IMG/VR virus record: IMGVR_UViG_3300035698_013326
Coordinates: 1 to 64,000 of that record
Strand: one strand, 5' to 3'
Source: a virus
Length of the DNA stretch: 64,000 nucleotides
How positions within the stretch are numbered: the stretch's first letter is position 1; every line of letters starts with the position of its first letter. This document shows, piece by piece, positions 25,820 through 33,443 of this stretch. A model generated the notes under the pieces. The model was not told where the DNA came from. It saw only the letters and a list, made by a program, of their open reading frames with translations, and did no database searches. Made by a program: the position numbers and the translations under genes.

Positions 25820-26005
25820 ATGGAAAAGCATGGGATTATGGATCATAGTAGGATCGGAGGTGGGTTTCCCTCTTCCAGAGATTGGAATATGCCTACCGTG
25901 AGATGTGCTGTGGTAGATTGTGTGGCGAATCGGAATGGGGAGTGTGTATGCCCCAGTCTTGTTGAGATTGGGAATGATGGCAAATGTGTGGGAGCTAAGA
26001 AATGA
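25820..26005 (+). CDS. Small Cys-rich protein (DUF1540-like)
   Basis: A 61-residue protein with the pattern C-x4-C near residues 30-35, N-x3-G-x-C-x-C near 38-45 and a final C, similar to DUF1540-type small metal-binding proteins. Ribosome binding site AAGGAG precedes ATG 25820. The stop overlaps the next start (ATGA). Function unknown. Confidence 0.6.
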   Translation: MEKHGIMDHSRIGGGFPSSRDWNMPTVRCAVVDCVANRNGECVCPSLVEIGNDGKCVGAKK

Positions 26006-26748
26006 ATAGTATGATCGTGGCTTACTTTACTACAGGGACCATATACGAGGAGCATGCGAAGAATTTCATTCGATCTGTGAGGAGTTTTGACCTGCCGTAT
26101 GAGGTGGTGCCCATTGTGGATAAGGGGGATTGGTATGCAAATATGCAATGGAAACCTGACTTCATCAATGATATGATGATGAAATATTATCCACGATCTA
26201 TTGTGTATGTGGATATTGATGCTGTCTTTTTCAGATGTCCGGTATTATTTAACGAACTTGATGAAGATCCCAGCGTACATATAGCAGTGCATCTTCTCGA
26301 TCATTCAAAGAGAAGAAGATCAAATCATCCACCAGAGTTATTGAGTGGCACTATTTATCTGAAGAACACAGTGACATCTCAAGAAATTGTGCGAAAGTGG
26401 ATCAAGCAGTGTAAGAAGAGTCCAACAATGTGGGATCAGGTTGCGCTGAATCATGTGTTGAAGGAGGGCAACTATCCATATTATGCCTTACCTGAAACAT
26501 ACTGTACGATCTTTGATTACATGTCTGATGTGAAAGAACCTGTGATCAAACATTATCAGGCATCTAGAACAGTTCGGAATGCAGTTCCACGTAAGCATAC
26601 TAAGTTGAAATCAAAAGTTGTGGTGTCGAAGCCAAAGGTTGTGGTGTCGAAACCAAGGATTGTGGATATGAGTGTGGTGAAGTGTCATCCAGCGACATCT
26701 GTTCGTAGGGGTGGCGTGACTCGTATTGGCAGGAAACGTAGACCTTAA
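26002..26748 (+). CDS. Glycosyltransferase-like protein (GT8/GT77-type) with repeat linker
   Basis: A 248-residue protein. MIVAYFTTGTIYEEHAKNFI at the N-terminus (partial: YFTTGTIYEEHA), YVDIDAVFFRCP near residues 72-83 with the DxD metal site, and LSGTIYLKN near 112-120 match nucleotide-diphospho-sugar transferases. MWDQVALNHVL is the conserved acceptor part. The C-terminal tail from about residue 195 is basic, with a direct repeat of KVVVSKP and a final GRKRRP. It is the last glycosyltransferase of the cluster. Confidence 0.75.
   Translation: MNSMIVAYFTTGTIYEEHAKNFIRSVRSFDLPYEVVPIVDKGDWYANMQWKPDFINDMMMKYYPRSIVYVDIDAVFFRCPVLFNELDEDPSVHIAVHLLDHSKRRRSNHPPELLSGTIYLKNTVTSQEIVRKWIKQCKKSPTMWDQVALNHVLKEGNYPYYALPETYCTIFDYMSDVKEPVIKHYQASRTVRNAVPRKHTKLKSKVVVSKPKVVVSKPRIVDMSVVKCHPATSVRRGGVTRIGRKRRP
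26614..26655 (+). repeat. 21-bp tandem duplication in the glycosyltransferase tail
   Basis: Two copies of a 21-bp unit run head to tail inside the gene at 26002-26748 and encode two copies of KVVVSKP. The copies differ at few positions, so the duplication is fairly recent. It extends a basic, flexible C-terminal tail. Confidence 0.85.
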
Positions 26749-26762
26749 GTAGGAGAGAAGAG

Positions 26763-27194
26763 ATGGAAAGACCGAAGGTGTATTATGCAATTCCTATCAG
26801 AGGAAAGAAGGGCACTGATGCTACCATGGAGGACATGGCAGAGAATTGTGCCAGGGCTAAGAAGAACATCGATGCACTTCAAGTGATCATTCCGGATATT
26901 GAGTGGATATCCGTGGCCCCATATGATCGTATTGTGCAGTACTTGCTGGGTCATGGGCATGTGACTATTGATCATGTCTTGGAGGCTGATTTCACGTTGG
27001 GTGATTTGAGTCAAGGATTGTTTGCCCATATGTGGGAGCCCTCTGGTGGGGCTGAGGCTGAGCTTGCTCGTCAGCTGGAGAGGAATAAGCCTTGTCTTCG
27101 ATTGGAAGCTTGTCCTTCCGCAATTTGGAAGTGCGACTGGGCATTGATAGAGGATTTCAGAGACAGAGTTGTGAGCTATTACATCCGTTTGTGA
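26763..27194 (+). CDS. Nucleoside 2-deoxyribosyltransferase-like protein
   Basis: A 143-residue protein with YYAIPIRG at the N-terminus, DFTLGDLSQG near residues 77-86 and PSGGAEAELARQLERNKPCL near 94-113. This order (Rossmann-like first strand, D-rich middle, G-x2-E loop before a conserved KPC) fits the deoxyribosyltransferase-like family that acts on nucleotide sugars. Strong ribosome binding site AGGAGAGAAGAG. Chemistry is inferred from the fold. Confidence 0.45.
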   Translation: MERPKVYYAIPIRGKKGTDATMEDMAENCARAKKNIDALQVIIPDIEWISVAPYDRIVQYLLGHGHVTIDHVLEADFTLGDLSQGLFAHMWEPSGGAEAELARQLERNKPCLRLEACPSAIWKCDWALIEDFRDRVVSYYIRL

Positions 27195-27208
27195 GCTATC
27201 ACATCCGT
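27169..27208 (+). repeat. 20-bp tandem direct repeat at a stop codon
   Basis: Two near-identical 20-bp copies, 27169-27188 and 27189-27208, with one mismatch. The first encodes the last residues of the upstream gene and the second carries its TGA at 27192. It looks like a duplication that created or moved the stop. Confidence 0.85.
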
Positions 27209-27242
27209 CGTTGCAATCCGTAACTGAGTAAGGAGGAGAGGT

Positions 27243-28592
27243 ATGACTATGGATTTGTCTGCATTTCGTGAGAGAGTATGGAAACTCAAAGAGGAACATC
27301 CTGATTGGGGCCGTTTGACTATGGCCAGGGAGCTGGATGTCCCTGAAGGCAGGGTGCGTCGGGCCATGGCGTGGCTGGAGAAGAATGGTTCGGGGGCATA
27401 CTCGTTACTAGAGAGTGGAGATTTGGATCAAGCATGGTTGAATGCCCCATTGGGTGCGCCTGTGGAAGAGATCAAGAAGGACATCGGCCAAGAGAAGGCC
27501 ACTATCACAACGAAGTCATTGCACATCAAGACACTGGAGGACCTACTGAAGGTGTCGGAAGTCGATATGGAAGTTTGGGATGTTGAGCGCCATGTTGTCA
27601 ACTCGTGGGAAGTTACTATGGGTAAGGACAAGACAGGGACTGATCTTCCACAGACCTTCACGAATTATCAGGTCAAGGCATGGTTGAAGAAGCGGAATGT
27701 CAAGACTCCGGAAGTGGTGATGGATAATCTGGTCAACAGTCTTCGCAGTTTTGCTCCGATTTACACACCAATGAAGTATAAGACAGTGGAAGACCCTCAT
27801 CTATTGGAGATCTGTCTGTATGATCACCACTTTGGCATGTTGGCGTGGCGTCATGAAACTCGTCAGGACTATGATATCAAGATTGCAGAGAGGTTTTATC
27901 TGAGAGCTGTGCAGGATCTGCTTCAGAAGGTCAAGTATTTCAATGTTGAGGAGATCTTGATTCCATTCGGGCAAGATTTCTTCCATCTGAACGATCCGAC
28001 AGCGACAACTCCGAAGAGCAAGAACCGGCTGGACTGTGATTGCCGATTCGCCAAGGTGTTTGAGGCTGGGAAGATGGCATTCATTCGTGCCGTCGAGTTG
28101 TGCCGACAGGTGGCTCCGGTGAGTATCCTTTGGGTGCCGGGCAATCATGATCCTGAGTCATCGTACTATCTGGCGCAGGTTATGGACGCATTGCATACGC
28201 ATGATCCTAATGTGAGTGTCAATTGTGCTCCGAACACGAGGAAGCATTACAAGTATGGTGTCAACTTCATTGGGTACACACACGGTGATTCAGAGCCTGT
28301 TCGGGATTTGCCTAGAATTTTCATGGATGAATATACAAAGGATTGGGCCGAGACTCAGTATCGTGAGATTCACATCGGTCATGTTCACAAGAAGAAGAGA
28401 ATGGACTTCATCTCTACGGAGTCATTTGGGAGTACATCAGTAAGGGTGATTCCTTCGCTATGCAGCACTGATGCATGGCACTATCAGCAGGGTTATGTGG
28501 GTAAGGACAGGGCGGCTCAAAGCTTCCTGTGGCATAAGGAGGAGGGCCTGATTGGTTCGTATCTGACACATGTGCTGGGAGATGATGTGTAG
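27243..28592 (+). CDS. Calcineurin-like metallophosphoesterase with N-terminal wHTH
   Basis: A 449-residue protein. The first 45 residues resemble a winged helix (RLTMARELDVPEGRVRRAMAWL). The C-terminal 260 residues are a metallophosphoesterase: YDHHFGML near residue 193, GQDFFH near 240, VPGNHDPES near 297-305, YTHGDSEP near 343 and GHVHKKK near 378, which supply the metal-binding Asp, Asn and His residues. It could act on nucleic acid ends or cyclic nucleotides. It ends the late transcription unit, right before a strong terminator. Confidence 0.8.
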   Translation: MTMDLSAFRERVWKLKEEHPDWGRLTMARELDVPEGRVRRAMAWLEKNGSGAYSLLESGDLDQAWLNAPLGAPVEEIKKDIGQEKATITTKSLHIKTLEDLLKVSEVDMEVWDVERHVVNSWEVTMGKDKTGTDLPQTFTNYQVKAWLKKRNVKTPEVVMDNLVNSLRSFAPIYTPMKYKTVEDPHLLEICLYDHHFGMLAWRHETRQDYDIKIAERFYLRAVQDLLQKVKYFNVEEILIPFGQDFFHLNDPTATTPKSKNRLDCDCRFAKVFEAGKMAFIRAVELCRQVAPVSILWVPGNHDPESSYYLAQVMDALHTHDPNVSVNCAPNTRKHYKYGVNFIGYTHGDSEPVRDLPRIFMDEYTKDWAETQYREIHIGHVHKKKRMDFISTESFGSTSVRVIPSLCSTDAWHYQQGYVGKDRAAQSFLWHKEEGLIGSYLTHVLGDDV

Positions 28593-28672
28593 AAGGGTCA
28601 TAGGAGCTGTTCTGACAGCCTGTGGTTGACGAAGTGTCGGTGTGGGCAGTCTGGGTGTGGGTATGAAGAAAA

Positions 28673-28697
28673 AGCCCTCTAATCGTCTCAGAGGGCT
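28673..28697 (-). terminator. Hairpin terminator for the minus-strand gene
   Basis: A perfect 8-bp stem AGCCCTCT/AGAGGGCT closes a 9-base loop. On the minus strand it is followed by a T-rich run, so it can end transcription from the gene at 28766-29122. It may also help stop the plus strand. Confidence 0.7.
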
Positions 28698-28724
28698 CTC
28701 AAGTATCTCATTTCTTTCCGGGGA

Positions 28725-28763
28725 GGTGGGTCGGCAACACCAGCTGACTCACCTTTTCTTTTT
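28725..28763 (+). terminator. Rho-independent terminator of the late operon
   Basis: Stem GGTGGGTC/GACTCACC (eight pairs, one G-U) followed directly by TTTTCTTTTT. It lies 130 bases after the metallophosphoesterase stop and between convergent genes, so it ends the long plus-strand unit. Confidence 0.85.
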
Positions 28764-28765
28764 GA

Positions 28766-29122
28766 TCAGGAAGCACCTTTGATCATTTGAAAGTCCTTTC
28801 CTTGTGGGGAGGCCTGGAATATCACCTGTTTTGAGCTTCTATGAATGGCAATCCCTTCGATCTCGTGGATCATGTATCCCTGTTCGGCCATTAGGGCAAG
28901 CTCCTCATCGGTGAACCACTCCATGAGCTGATTCAGGGATTCAAAGCCAAAGATGTGCTTTTCATGCATAAGATACAGCATGGTCATCTGCTCATCTTGT
29001 GGTGTGGGATGGAGTTCTTTGGTTAGAGAGCCATGATCCTTGATCATTTTGTCGAGTGAATGTCCACCAGTCCGGTAGGGTCCATTGCCATCTTTGTTTT
29101 GTATTCTGTAGAAAATAGGCAT
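28766..29122 (-). CDS. Hypothetical phage protein
   Basis: A 118-residue protein on the minus strand. It starts MPIFYRIQNKDGNGPYRTG, a layout I associate with a widespread small phage protein of unknown role, and then has a helical middle. A GGAG site precedes the ATG. Last gene of the minus block before the terminators. Confidence 0.75.
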   Translation of the reverse strand: MPIFYRIQNKDGNGPYRTGGHSLDKMIKDHGSLTKELHPTPQDEQMTMLYLMHEKHIFGFESLNQLMEWFTDEELALMAEQGYMIHEIEGIAIHRSSKQVIFQASPQGKDFQMIKGAS

Positions 29123-29148
29123 TGGTATTCTCCAACCTTATACCGTGA

Positions 29149-29550
29149 TTATTTGGAAAAGGTTACTAGGAAAAAGATTCCAGCAGTCAAAATAAAAACC
29201 ATAGCGGGTTCAGGTACACCATGTCTGCATCTGGGTGGGTCAGGGAAGCATCGTCGGGGATCGCCCTTCCAGGGTGACGATCCGCTAATTCCTCCAGAAT
29301 GGCCTCCGCCTGGGAGACGACATGAAAGAGGGTCGGATAGTCCTCCCCTTCTAAGACTTGGATCAATCTTCTGTAGCTCTTCCCACCAATTTGGCCCTGA
29401 GGGGTTGGTGGACCATTGGGCAACTACACTCTGCCCAAGGTACTCTATTAACGGGATTCTATCCCAATTTACCAGCTCCTCACCAACACAGCGTGTAGAT
29501 GGGAGAAGGCACGCAAGAATCAGTATCAACTGTGCGAGACACATTCTCAT
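29149..29550 (-). CDS. Secreted or membrane protein, frame uncertain downstream
   Basis: Starting at ATG 29550 (AGGAG eight bases upstream) this gene gives 133 residues with a clear signal peptide (LAQLILILACLLPSTRC), a possible lipobox at the first Cys, and a hydrophobic C-terminal segment VFILTAGIFFLVTF. The middle is Gly/Pro/Arg-rich and looks like out-of-frame sequence, while the +1 frame from about 29420 down to 29187 reads like normal helical protein. A frameshift, or an overlapping second gene, is possible. A TTG at 29556 is less likely as start. Confidence 0.5.
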   Translation of the reverse strand: MRMCLAQLILILACLLPSTRCVGEELVNWDRIPLIEYLGQSVVAQWSTNPSGPNWWEELQKIDPSLRRGGLSDPLSCRLPGGGHSGGISGSSPWKGDPRRCFPDPPRCRHGVPEPAMVFILTAGIFFLVTFSK

Positions 29551-29552
29551 GG

Positions 29553-29720
29553 TCAATTCTCCTCTTTCTGCATCACTTTCAATGCCTGAACCAGAAGACC
29601 ATAGCTATATGTTTCCAGCGCCTTGTGAAATTGCCCACCATGTTCAGGTTTGCTAGATGTCTTTTCCACATGATTAACGATCTCGTTTATGGCGTCCGTT
29701 TTATCTTGTGTTGCATTCAT
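29553..29720 (-). CDS. Small hypothetical protein
   Basis: A 55-residue protein starting at ATG 29720 with GAGGAG upstream, about 30 bases after the predicted promoter at 29755-29782. Mainly helical and charged (DKTDAINEIVNHVEK). First gene of this promoter's unit. Not recognised. Confidence 0.7.
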   Translation of the reverse strand: MNATQDKTDAINEIVNHVEKTSSKPEHGGQFHKALETYSYGLLVQALKVMQKEEN

Positions 29721-29754
29721 GTTTGATCTCCTCAAAGGTTCCTTGTATACCTTA

Positions 29755-29782
29755 AGTATAACACACATGGGAGAGAATGCAA
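29755..29782 (-). promoter_or_regulatory. Promoter, TTGCAT-N16-TATACT
   Basis: On the minus strand, TTGCAT (29777-29782) and TATACT (29755-29760) are separated by exactly 16 bases. It is one of a family of near-identical promoters in this window and sits just upstream of the gene at 29720. Confidence 0.85.
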
Positions 29783-29790
29783 ATGACATG

Positions 29791-29842
29791 AAAGAAAATA
29801 GGGCTCCAAAGCCCGGAACACTAGCCCGTTACTTTGGAGCCC
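29791..29842 (-). terminator. Terminator after the DUF932 gene
   Basis: An 11-bp perfect stem, GGGCTCCAAAG (29801-29811) with CTTTGGAGCCC (29832-29842), closes a 20-base loop. On the minus strand it is followed by TATTTTCTTTC. A second hairpin, GGGAGGT/ACCTCCC, lies at 29853-29872. It separates the DUF932 gene from the next promoter. Confidence 0.82.
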
Positions 29843-29888
29843 ATGGAGGGGAGGGAGGTGACCAAACCTCCCTGTGATGAAATTCTTG

Positions 29889-30878
29889 TTAGGTGGTCAC
29901 CAGGATCTTGGCTTCGGGCTTCAGGATGTTGAAGGCCCTCTGCTTCAGCTTGGAGCCAGATCCGAAGATGGCCGAGTTCATGCGAGCTTCACCTTCACTG
30001 GTATTGCCACACTTGCGAATGGTGGCCTCATGGTCCACGTACTCGGTGACGGCGTTGAAAGCGGCCCAGCGGGTGTTGGCAACAGCGGCCTGCCCTCGTC
30101 CGGTGTGGAAGAGTTCCAGGATTCGGTTTCGGTTGTTTTTGGTCTTCGTGGCGGCTTCGCCTTCCGAAGGTATCAGTTGCTCAGTGAAGGTCCGCATCTG
30201 ATCATTGGAGAACTGCTCGTCCAGGAGGCGGTTGAATTCCTCTTCCATGACGCTGTAGTAGTGCTCAGTCACGTTCAAGACGTTGCGGGCCTGCTCTACC
30301 TTGGAGCGGTAGTTTTTGGTGTGCTTGATGTTCATTGAGGCATCAGCGCCACCTCGAAGAGCCATGCCGAGGGTGTTCATGCAGACAACACGGACGGGAG
30401 TCCAACGAACCTGGAGGCTCATGGAGCCATCATGCGAGCTGGAGAGGAGGATGTACTTCTCAATGACGTCGTCACCGATCTTGGCGCTGTCCGGGAACTT
30501 AACGGTCATGAAGATGACCTTGCCATTCCGAAGGGAGCCAGCAGTCTGGTAGACGGCCTGTCCATCACCAATCACGTCATCCAGGAAGTTGAAGCAATCA
30601 CTGTTCTGGATGATGTGGTAATTGGTGCCGACGATTCCAAGGATGGACTTGTCGGATGTGCGGACGACTGCCTTGTGGGACGGAGCGCGTGTTCCGACAA
30701 CCTTGATGTCGTCCACAGTCTGCTCACTGGCGAGGTACAGAGGCTGCTCTTCACAGGTCCAGTTCATTCCACCAGCGATGATGGCTTCTTTGGCTGTGAG
30801 TTCATTCTGAACAATGGTGCCCTGTCTGTGCCAAGGAACTTCTCTGACTGATACCATCGTTTCCACTTCACTTGCCAT
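29889..30878 (-). CDS. DUF932 family protein
   Basis: A 329-residue protein of the DUF932 family found in phages and plasmids. Recognisable parts are EVPWHRQGTIV near residues 13-23, LGIVGTNYHIIQNSDCF near 80-96, VIFMTVKFPD near 122-131 and VRVVCMNTLGMALRGG near 162-177. The family is often expressed early but its biochemical role is not settled. Preceded by GAGGAG and its own promoter 48 bases upstream. Confidence 0.9.
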   Translation of the reverse strand: MASEVETMVSVREVPWHRQGTIVQNELTAKEAIIAGGMNWTCEEQPLYLASEQTVDDIKVVGTRAPSHKAVVRTSDKSILGIVGTNYHIIQNSDCFNFLDDVIGDGQAVYQTAGSLRNGKVIFMTVKFPDSAKIGDDVIEKYILLSSSHDGSMSLQVRWTPVRVVCMNTLGMALRGGADASMNIKHTKNYRSKVEQARNVLNVTEHYYSVMEEEFNRLLDEQFSNDQMRTFTEQLIPSEGEAATKTKNNRNRILELFHTGRGQAAVANTRWAAFNAVTEYVDHEATIRKCGNTSEGEARMNSAIFGSGSKLKQRAFNILKPEAKILVTT

Positions 30879-30925
30879 GATCTTGTCTCCTCAAACGATT
30901 TAGGTTGGTGTCTTTCACTACCTAA

Positions 30926-30953
30926 AGTATAATACATATAGGGGAGAATGAAA
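30926..30953 (-). promoter_or_regulatory. Promoter, TTTCAT-N16-TATACT
   Basis: On the minus strand, TTTCAT (30948-30953) and TATACT (30926-30931) are 16 bases apart. Expected start site is about 40 bases before the DUF932 start codon. Confidence 0.85.
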
Positions 30954-30965
30954 ATAGAATCTTTG

Positions 30966-31226
30966 TTATGTTGCAGAAAAAATGTGAAACACGAGATATC
31001 CGTTCGCCATAAAGAAGGTGCCCAAGAATTTCCCCGGATCATCGGGCATTTGGCCTCCGGTGGGGTAGATGGGAATGAAACGATTCACTAATGATCTACT
31101 TGGATCAACAAGAGCCCATAGTTGTGCTACTCCATGCTGTTCATGGACACTCAGGAGTTCAGCTCCATCAGGCATGGGGTAGATACTTCTTAAAGGGTCT
31201 AAGTTGTATTTCCAAATCGTTTTCAT
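30966..31226 (-). CDS. DUF7352-type small protein
   Basis: An 86-residue protein starting MKTIWKYNL, with MPDGAELLSVHEQHG near residues 18-32 and LWALVDP near 36-42. This pattern fits a small family widespread in phages (DUF7352-like). ATG 31226 follows TTAGGAGATGCC; an upstream in-frame start at 31241 lies within the ribosome binding site region. Function unknown. Confidence 0.75.
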   Translation of the reverse strand: MKTIWKYNLDPLRSIYPMPDGAELLSVHEQHGVAQLWALVDPSRSLVNRFIPIYPTGGQMPDDPGKFLGTFFMANGYLVFHIFSAT

Positions 31227-31234
31227 GGCATCTC

Positions 31235-31321
31235 CTAACAAAGTGCAATGCAGGTTCCAATGAAGCAGAATACGAATTTCGCATTCCAGAAATCATTCAG
31301 ACTGTAGATCAGGTCTTTCAT
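31235..31321 (-). CDS. 28-residue membrane microprotein
   Basis: A short frame starting at ATG 31321 behind AAGGTGG, about 16 bases after the predicted transcription start. It encodes 28 residues with a hydrophobic C-terminal half (FVFCFIGTCIALC). Its TAG overlaps the ribosome binding site of the next gene, so it may act as a coupled leader. Not recognised. Confidence 0.45.
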   Translation of the reverse strand: MKDLIYSLNDFWNAKFVFCFIGTCIALC

Positions 31322-31343
31322 TATGCGCCACCTTTCTATATAA

Positions 31344-31371
31344 GGTATAGCCTGTATCCAAGAGAATGCAA
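31344..31371 (-). promoter_or_regulatory. Promoter, TTGCAT-N16-TATACC
   Basis: On the minus strand, TTGCAT (31366-31371) and TATACC (31344-31349) are 16 bases apart. It lies immediately after the sigma-like gene and drives the microprotein and the DUF7352-like gene. Confidence 0.82.
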
Positions 31372-31377
31372 ATGAAA

Positions 31378-31887
31378 TCAGAGAATTAAGGCAGCTTTCT
31401 TATGGATTCTGTCCAGATACTTTTTTTGTTGATGCCAAGTGATTCCCAGTTCTCGTTGTACAGCGACCTGCACTACTCTACCGGATGTGACTATAGATGC
31501 GGCGACTCTCACATATTCCAATTCTTCATCTGTTAAGGCGTTCAGGAATTCTTGAACTATTGCAAATTTCAGAGGAGAGTTCTTGATTTGGAGTTTGCAA
31601 TTTTCATCGTAGTAGTATGCTGTATTGTCGTTTCTTACCTGCCACGATCTCTTAACAATACGCGCCATAGTATGTAGTATATGTCTGAAGATGTAGGTTT
31701 TGACGGATGCTTGTGGGCTCTTTTCATGGTCCCGAATAGCTCTCATACTGGCTATTCGGGCCTCTTGAATCAAGTCATCTAGACCTATGTAGTTAGGGCG
31801 TCTCAGTTTCCGCATTGCTACATTCGCCATCCGAAGAATCATGCTGGAGTTTGCATCAATGGTGTCTTGGATTTCAGCGTTGGTCAT
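31378..31887 (-). CDS. RNA polymerase sigma-70-like factor
   Basis: A 169-residue protein with a sigma region 2-like segment: YIGLDDLIQEARIASMRAI near residues 33-51, then ASVKTYIFRHILHTM near 60-74. The C-terminal 55 residues (LTDEELEYVRVA, then REL-GITWHQQKKYLDRIH) resemble a region 4 helix-turn-helix. The protein is shorter than host sigma factors, like phage and ECF-type factors. It probably redirects host RNA polymerase. It overlaps the TOPRIM gene by one base. Confidence 0.72.
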   Translation of the reverse strand: MTNAEIQDTIDANSSMILRMANVAMRKLRRPNYIGLDDLIQEARIASMRAIRDHEKSPQASVKTYIFRHILHTMARIVKRSWQVRNDNTAYYYDENCKLQIKNSPLKFAIVQEFLNALTDEELEYVRVAASIVTSGRVVQVAVQRELGITWHQQKKYLDRIHKKAALIL

Positions 31888-32792
31888 CAGTCTTCCTTGT
31901 TCAGAAATTCTACTACCTCATCCCATCGACTGGCAACTTTTCGCAGCGTGGTCACATGTTCACGTTGTCGGCACTTGGCGTCATATAGTCGAACTGGATT
32001 TGTTAGCTGCTCCACATGAGTCTCTATGAGATCATCCAGGACGGAGGGCTCCAGAGCATCCAGCTCCCAAGATTGATCTCCGTACATCTGGATGTAGCTT
32101 CCAGATCGGCTGTCAGTCAGCTTGGCAGGATTGGGTGGTGGATTATACATTTCCACCTGATCCATGTTGAGTGCGATTCGATGGACGTTGATAGGAACGT
32201 GGAACATCTGTAGTCGTTCCCGAATATCACGTGTCATGTCGATTCCACTGGGATCGTGGTCTCCAAGGTGGATAAGGTACGGTTCTTGTCCCTGTTGCAT
32301 GGCGTTGAGGAATCGCATGGAGGCCTTCCACATGGCACTGAGGCTCACGTAGCCACGGCAGGAGAAGTGGGGGACATCTAGGCGCTTGCCAGCACCACCC
32401 ACGATTCCGGCAAGGGCTTCCTTTTCCACCCCAACTTCGATATAGTTGGGCTGATCGGCACGAGTGTCAATTCGGAAGCATTCAGCGTCACATTTGATGA
32501 TCTCTTTCGGATTTTCCCAGTGGGAGTTTTGTTTGATCTGACGTGTCCGGTCCACAATAGCATCCCAAGGAAGTCTTCCGGCAAGGCGGGCATCACTGAT
32601 AATGGTCCCAAGGCGCTTGTACTCAGACTGTTGGTTTGCAATGATGTCACGAGCCACGAATTGGTAGTACAACTGACGAAGGGTCAGGTCGTATCCCTGA
32701 TCGTGGTATTCCTCAATGATCTCATTGGCCGTCTGGATCAGAGCCAGAGAGGCGATAGAGAATCTATGGGATTTGTACTCATAGTAGTGCAT
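31887..32792 (-). CDS. Topoisomerase VI-A / TOPRIM-like protein
   Basis: A 301-residue protein with LTLRQLYYQFVARDII near residues 36-51, EYKRLGTIISDARLAG near 57-72, VEKEALAGIVGGAGKR near 122-137 and HLGDHDPSGIDMTRDI near 173-188. The Glu of VEKEAL and the DHDPSG motif fit a TOPRIM metal site as in topoisomerase VI A/Spo11 relatives. Without a B subunit nearby, a DNA cleavage or repair role is more likely than full topoisomerase activity. Overlaps both neighbours. Confidence 0.7.
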   Translation of the reverse strand: MHYYEYKSHRFSIASLALIQTANEIIEEYHDQGYDLTLRQLYYQFVARDIIANQQSEYKRLGTIISDARLAGRLPWDAIVDRTRQIKQNSHWENPKEIIKCDAECFRIDTRADQPNYIEVGVEKEALAGIVGGAGKRLDVPHFSCRGYVSLSAMWKASMRFLNAMQQGQEPYLIHLGDHDPSGIDMTRDIRERLQMFHVPINVHRIALNMDQVEMYNPPPNPAKLTDSRSGSYIQMYGDQSWELDALEPSVLDDLIETHVEQLTNPVRLYDAKCRQREHVTTLRKVASRWDEVVEFLNKED

Positions 32793-33285
32793 CAGTTTCC
32801 TCCGGAGGGTCTACCCATCGGAAAAATCCAATGCTGTAGCAGACCGTTTCTGTTGTATTGGTTAGCTTGCCATGATCTGTGTATTGATAATGGTGATGAT
32901 TGAATGCATTACTGATTTGAGCTTTCCATCCATCCACCTCAAAGGGTCGCACGGCCTTCTTCACAATGTCAAGACTCTCATTTTCATCTTTGTTGAGATA
33001 TAATTTGAGAGGTTTTTTGATTGGGACGGTGAGATTTTTGTACTCATATAGCATGCCCACCAGATCTATGTTTCTACCCAATCGTCCCTCAGCAGGGGTG
33101 TGGGAATGGGAGAAGACGGCACGTGTAAAATCATGGTGAGTGAGTTTTAGCTTAGCTATCAAGCACCCAGAGTCTTTGTCACCGATTTCAATTTGTACGT
33201 AGTCTTCTTCCATATTGGATTGGACTTCTGAGATGGATAGTTGTGCTTTGAATCGCATCTCAGTGTTTTTCTTAGTCTTCCTCAT
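32779..33285 (-). CDS. Hypothetical protein upstream of the TOPRIM-like gene
   Basis: A 168-residue protein with a mixed alpha/beta sequence (VQIEIGDKDSGCLIAKLKL; NLTVPIKKPLKLYLNK). AAAGG lies seven bases before ATG 33285, and the gene overlaps both neighbours by a few bases, so it belongs to the same translation unit. Not recognised. Confidence 0.75.
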   Translation of the reverse strand: MRKTKKNTEMRFKAQLSISEVQSNMEEDYVQIEIGDKDSGCLIAKLKLTHHDFTRAVFSHSHTPAEGRLGRNIDLVGMLYEYKNLTVPIKKPLKLYLNKDENESLDIVKKAVRPFEVDGWKAQISNAFNHHHYQYTDHGKLTNTTETVCYSIGFFRWVDPPEETDALL

Positions 33286-33433
33286 AGTGACGCCTTTCTC
33301 GTTTCACACGAGGCTTTTCGGGTGTGAAGGCAGCAGGACACTGTGATTCGTTCCTACGTTTCCGGTTTAGATTCATCTCACGACATTCCCCATCGCAGGG
33401 CTTGTTATTGCATGCACACATTAGCTTATCCAT
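33272..33433 (-). CDS. 53-residue Cys-rich microprotein
   Basis: Starts at ATG 33433 behind TAGGAG. It encodes 53 residues with C-x-C-x4-C-x3-C near the N-terminus (MCACNNKPCDGEC) and a basic C-terminal half (VKRERRHYEED). The first half is likely to bind zinc. It overlaps the next gene by 14 bases and is the first gene after the attenuator-like hairpin. Confidence 0.68.
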   Translation of the reverse strand: MDKLMCACNNKPCDGECREMNLNRKRRNESQCPAAFTPEKPRVKRERRHYEED

Positions 33434-33443
33434 GATACACTCC

